Source: Kineococcus mangrovi (GTDB lineage Bacteria; Actinomycetota; Actinomycetes; Actinomycetales; Kineococcaceae). From it: a stretch of DNA of 64,000 nt. The stretch lies in contig NZ_JBGGTQ010000004.1 in the NCBI RefSeq assembly GCF_041320705.1, positions 124,001-188,000 on the forward strand, given 5' to 3'. The position numbers were made by a program, and so were the translations under genes. Position 1 is the stretch's first letter. The number at the start of each line of letters is the position of its first letter. Shown in pieces: positions 62,857 to 64,000 of this stretch. The notes below the pieces were generated by a model that saw only the letters and a list, made by a program, of their open reading frames with translations, was not told the DNA's origin and did no database searches.

Positions 62857-64000
62857 GTGAGCGGGCTCCGGAAGCCGCCGCGGACCGCCGACACCTCCAC
62901 CGTGAGCCGACCGCGCCGAGCAGGCAGCCTGCTGTCCCGGCCCTTCGAGGCGCCCCTGGAGCGGGAGTTCCAGGTGGCCCGCAACGCGTCGCGGTCGCGG
63001 TGGTTCGTCCCGACGGCCCTGCTCGGCCTCGTCTTCTTCGACTTCTACGTCCTCCTCGACCTCGTGCTGGCCCCGCAGGTGCTCGAGCTGTCCCTGTGGC
63101 TGCGCCTGGGACTGGTGACGCCCCTCACCCTCGCGGGGCTGGGGCTGCGCAGGTGGTGGATCGCGGCACGCCCCGGGTCCCGGATCGACGTGCCCCTGGT
63201 CGCCGGCGCCGCCTCGCTCGTCGTCGGGACCCTCGCCGTGCTCCAGCGCAGCGCGCCCGAGGCCCTCGGCGGGGCCTACTTCGCCGGTGCCCTCGTCGTC
63301 GTCGTGTTCTTCGGCACGCTGCTGCGCAACGACGTGCGGGGAGCGGCGGGCGTACTGGTGACGATGGTCGCCGCGTTCGGGTGCGGTCAGTGGTACGTGG
63401 GGTCCGACCCCGTCGCGATCCAGACCACCGCGCTGCTCGCGGTCGCCGTCAGCGGCCTGTTCGGGCTCGTCCTGGCCGGCACCCTCGAGGAGAGCGAACG
63501 GGCGCGCTTCCTCGCCGAGCGGCGCGAGCGCCGGCTCGCCGCCGAGCGCGAGGAGCTCATCGCGGCGCTGGCCCGGGCCGCCGTCCGCGACGAGCTGACG
63601 GGCCTGCTCAACCGGCGCGGGCTGCTCGAGCACGTCGCGGCGCACCCGCGCAGCGCGGGCCGCGGGGGCGTCCTGCTCGTCGACGTCGACCACTTCAAGG
63701 AGCTGAACGACCGGTTCGGCCACCTCGAGGGGGACCGGTGCCTCACGCTGGTGGCGGACGCCCTGGCCTCGGCGTGCCGTCCCACGGACGTGGTGGCGCG
63801 CTTCGGCGGGGAGGAGTTCGTCGTGGTGCTCGACGGTGCCGTCGGGGACGACCCGGAGGAGGTCGACGTGCACGTGGCCGCGGAACGAGTGCGCACCGCC
63901 GTGCGCGAGCGCCGCCTGCCCCACCCCCGCGGCGGGGTGGTGACGGTGAGCGTCGGCGCCGCCCGCGGGGACTGGGCGGCGGCGCTCGCCGCCGCCGACG
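62857..64000 (+). CDS. Membrane-bound GGDEF diguanylate cyclase, 3' end missing
   Basis: The frame runs off the window. Six hydrophobic helices (about residues 50-195) are followed by a short coiled segment with ERARFLAERRERRLAAEREEL, then a GGDEF domain: RDELTGLLNRRGLLEHV, LLVDVDHFKELNDRFGH and the active-site FGGEEFVVVL. It should make c-di-GMP from GTP. No inhibitory RxxD is visible before GGEEF. Start is GTG at 62857 or the in-frame GTG at 62902. Confidence 0.85.
   Translation, partial: MSGLRKPPRTADTSTVSRPRRAGSLLSRPFEAPLEREFQVARNASRSRWFVPTALLGLVFFDFYVLLDLVLAPQVLELSLWLRLGLVTPLTLAGLGLRRWWIAARPGSRIDVPLVAGAASLVVGTLAVLQRSAPEALGGAYFAGALVVVVFFGTLLRNDVRGAAGVLVTMVAAFGCGQWYVGSDPVAIQTTALLAVAVSGLFGLVLAGTLEESERARFLAERRERRLAAEREELIAALARAAVRDELTGLLNRRGLLEHVAAHPRSAGRGGVLLVDVDHFKELNDRFGHLEGDRCLTLVADALASACRPTDVVARFGGEEFVVVLDGAVGDDPEEVDVHVAAERVRTAVRERRLPHPRGGVVTVSVGAARGDWAAALAAAD

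Overview
The window is very GC-rich DNA (codon third positions almost always G or C) with many GTG starts, 4-base GTGA gene overlaps, an Lsr2 nucleoid protein, a ClgR-type box before clpC, RadA/DisA and bacterial PH-domain pairs. It is actinobacterial chromosome. Gene content and protein style resemble Kineococcus/Kineosporiales, but the genus is inferred from memory, not shown by the sequence.

A conserved actinobacterial backbone runs through the window in the order known from mycobacteria and streptomycetes: zincin-like protein - tilS - hpt - ftsH - folE - folP - folB - folK - DUF3180 - (PH-domain pair) - DUF2520 - panC - lysS - lsr2 - clpC - ... mutY - disA - radA. Three blocks interrupt it.

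Block 1 (about 2.7-13.4 kb) separates hpt from ftsH. It holds a decayed Uma2 gene, an MNT/HEPN toxin-antitoxin-like pair behind tandem palindromes, a small Smr protein, a 5-oxoproline/D-glutamate operon like Bacillus ycsFGI-kipIA (Nramp-fold transporter, PxpA, DUF1445, fused PxpB-PxpC, biotin carboxylase), its divergent GntR/FCD regulator, and an AlbA_2/RecG-like regulator.

Block 2 (about 18.3-44.0 kb) starts with an aminotransferase and holds methyltransferases, an EEP-fold phosphatase/nuclease, an orphan OpuCA-like ATPase, a SulP transporter and a polysaccharide locus (27.6-44.0 kb). The locus has a flippase, a Wzy-like polymerase, a chain-length/BY-kinase-like protein with a degenerate P-loop, four glycosyltransferases, two GH26-like proteins (one membrane-anchored, one secreted with a malectin domain) and a four-gene CDP-sugar cassette.

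Block 3 (about 48.4-53.6 kb) separates lsr2 from clpC. It holds an ABC-2 exporter, a LacI regulator and two divergent citrate synthase paralogues, one fused to a DNA-binding domain and missing a catalytic histidine.

The right end carries clpC, an N-acetylglutamate synthase, gluconokinase, ArfB, MutY, a lipoprotein-like unknown, disA, radA, a small membrane protein and the start of a GGDEF diguanylate cyclase that runs off the window.

Two expression patterns recur. Genes inside operons are joined by GTGA or ATGA overlaps. Many operon-leading genes have TANNNT placed 6-7 bases before a GTG start, the signature of leaderless transcripts. ftsH is different: a perfect hairpin lies between its strong Shine-Dalgarno and its ATG. 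No rRNA, tRNA, CRISPR array, intact insertion sequence or prophage was seen.
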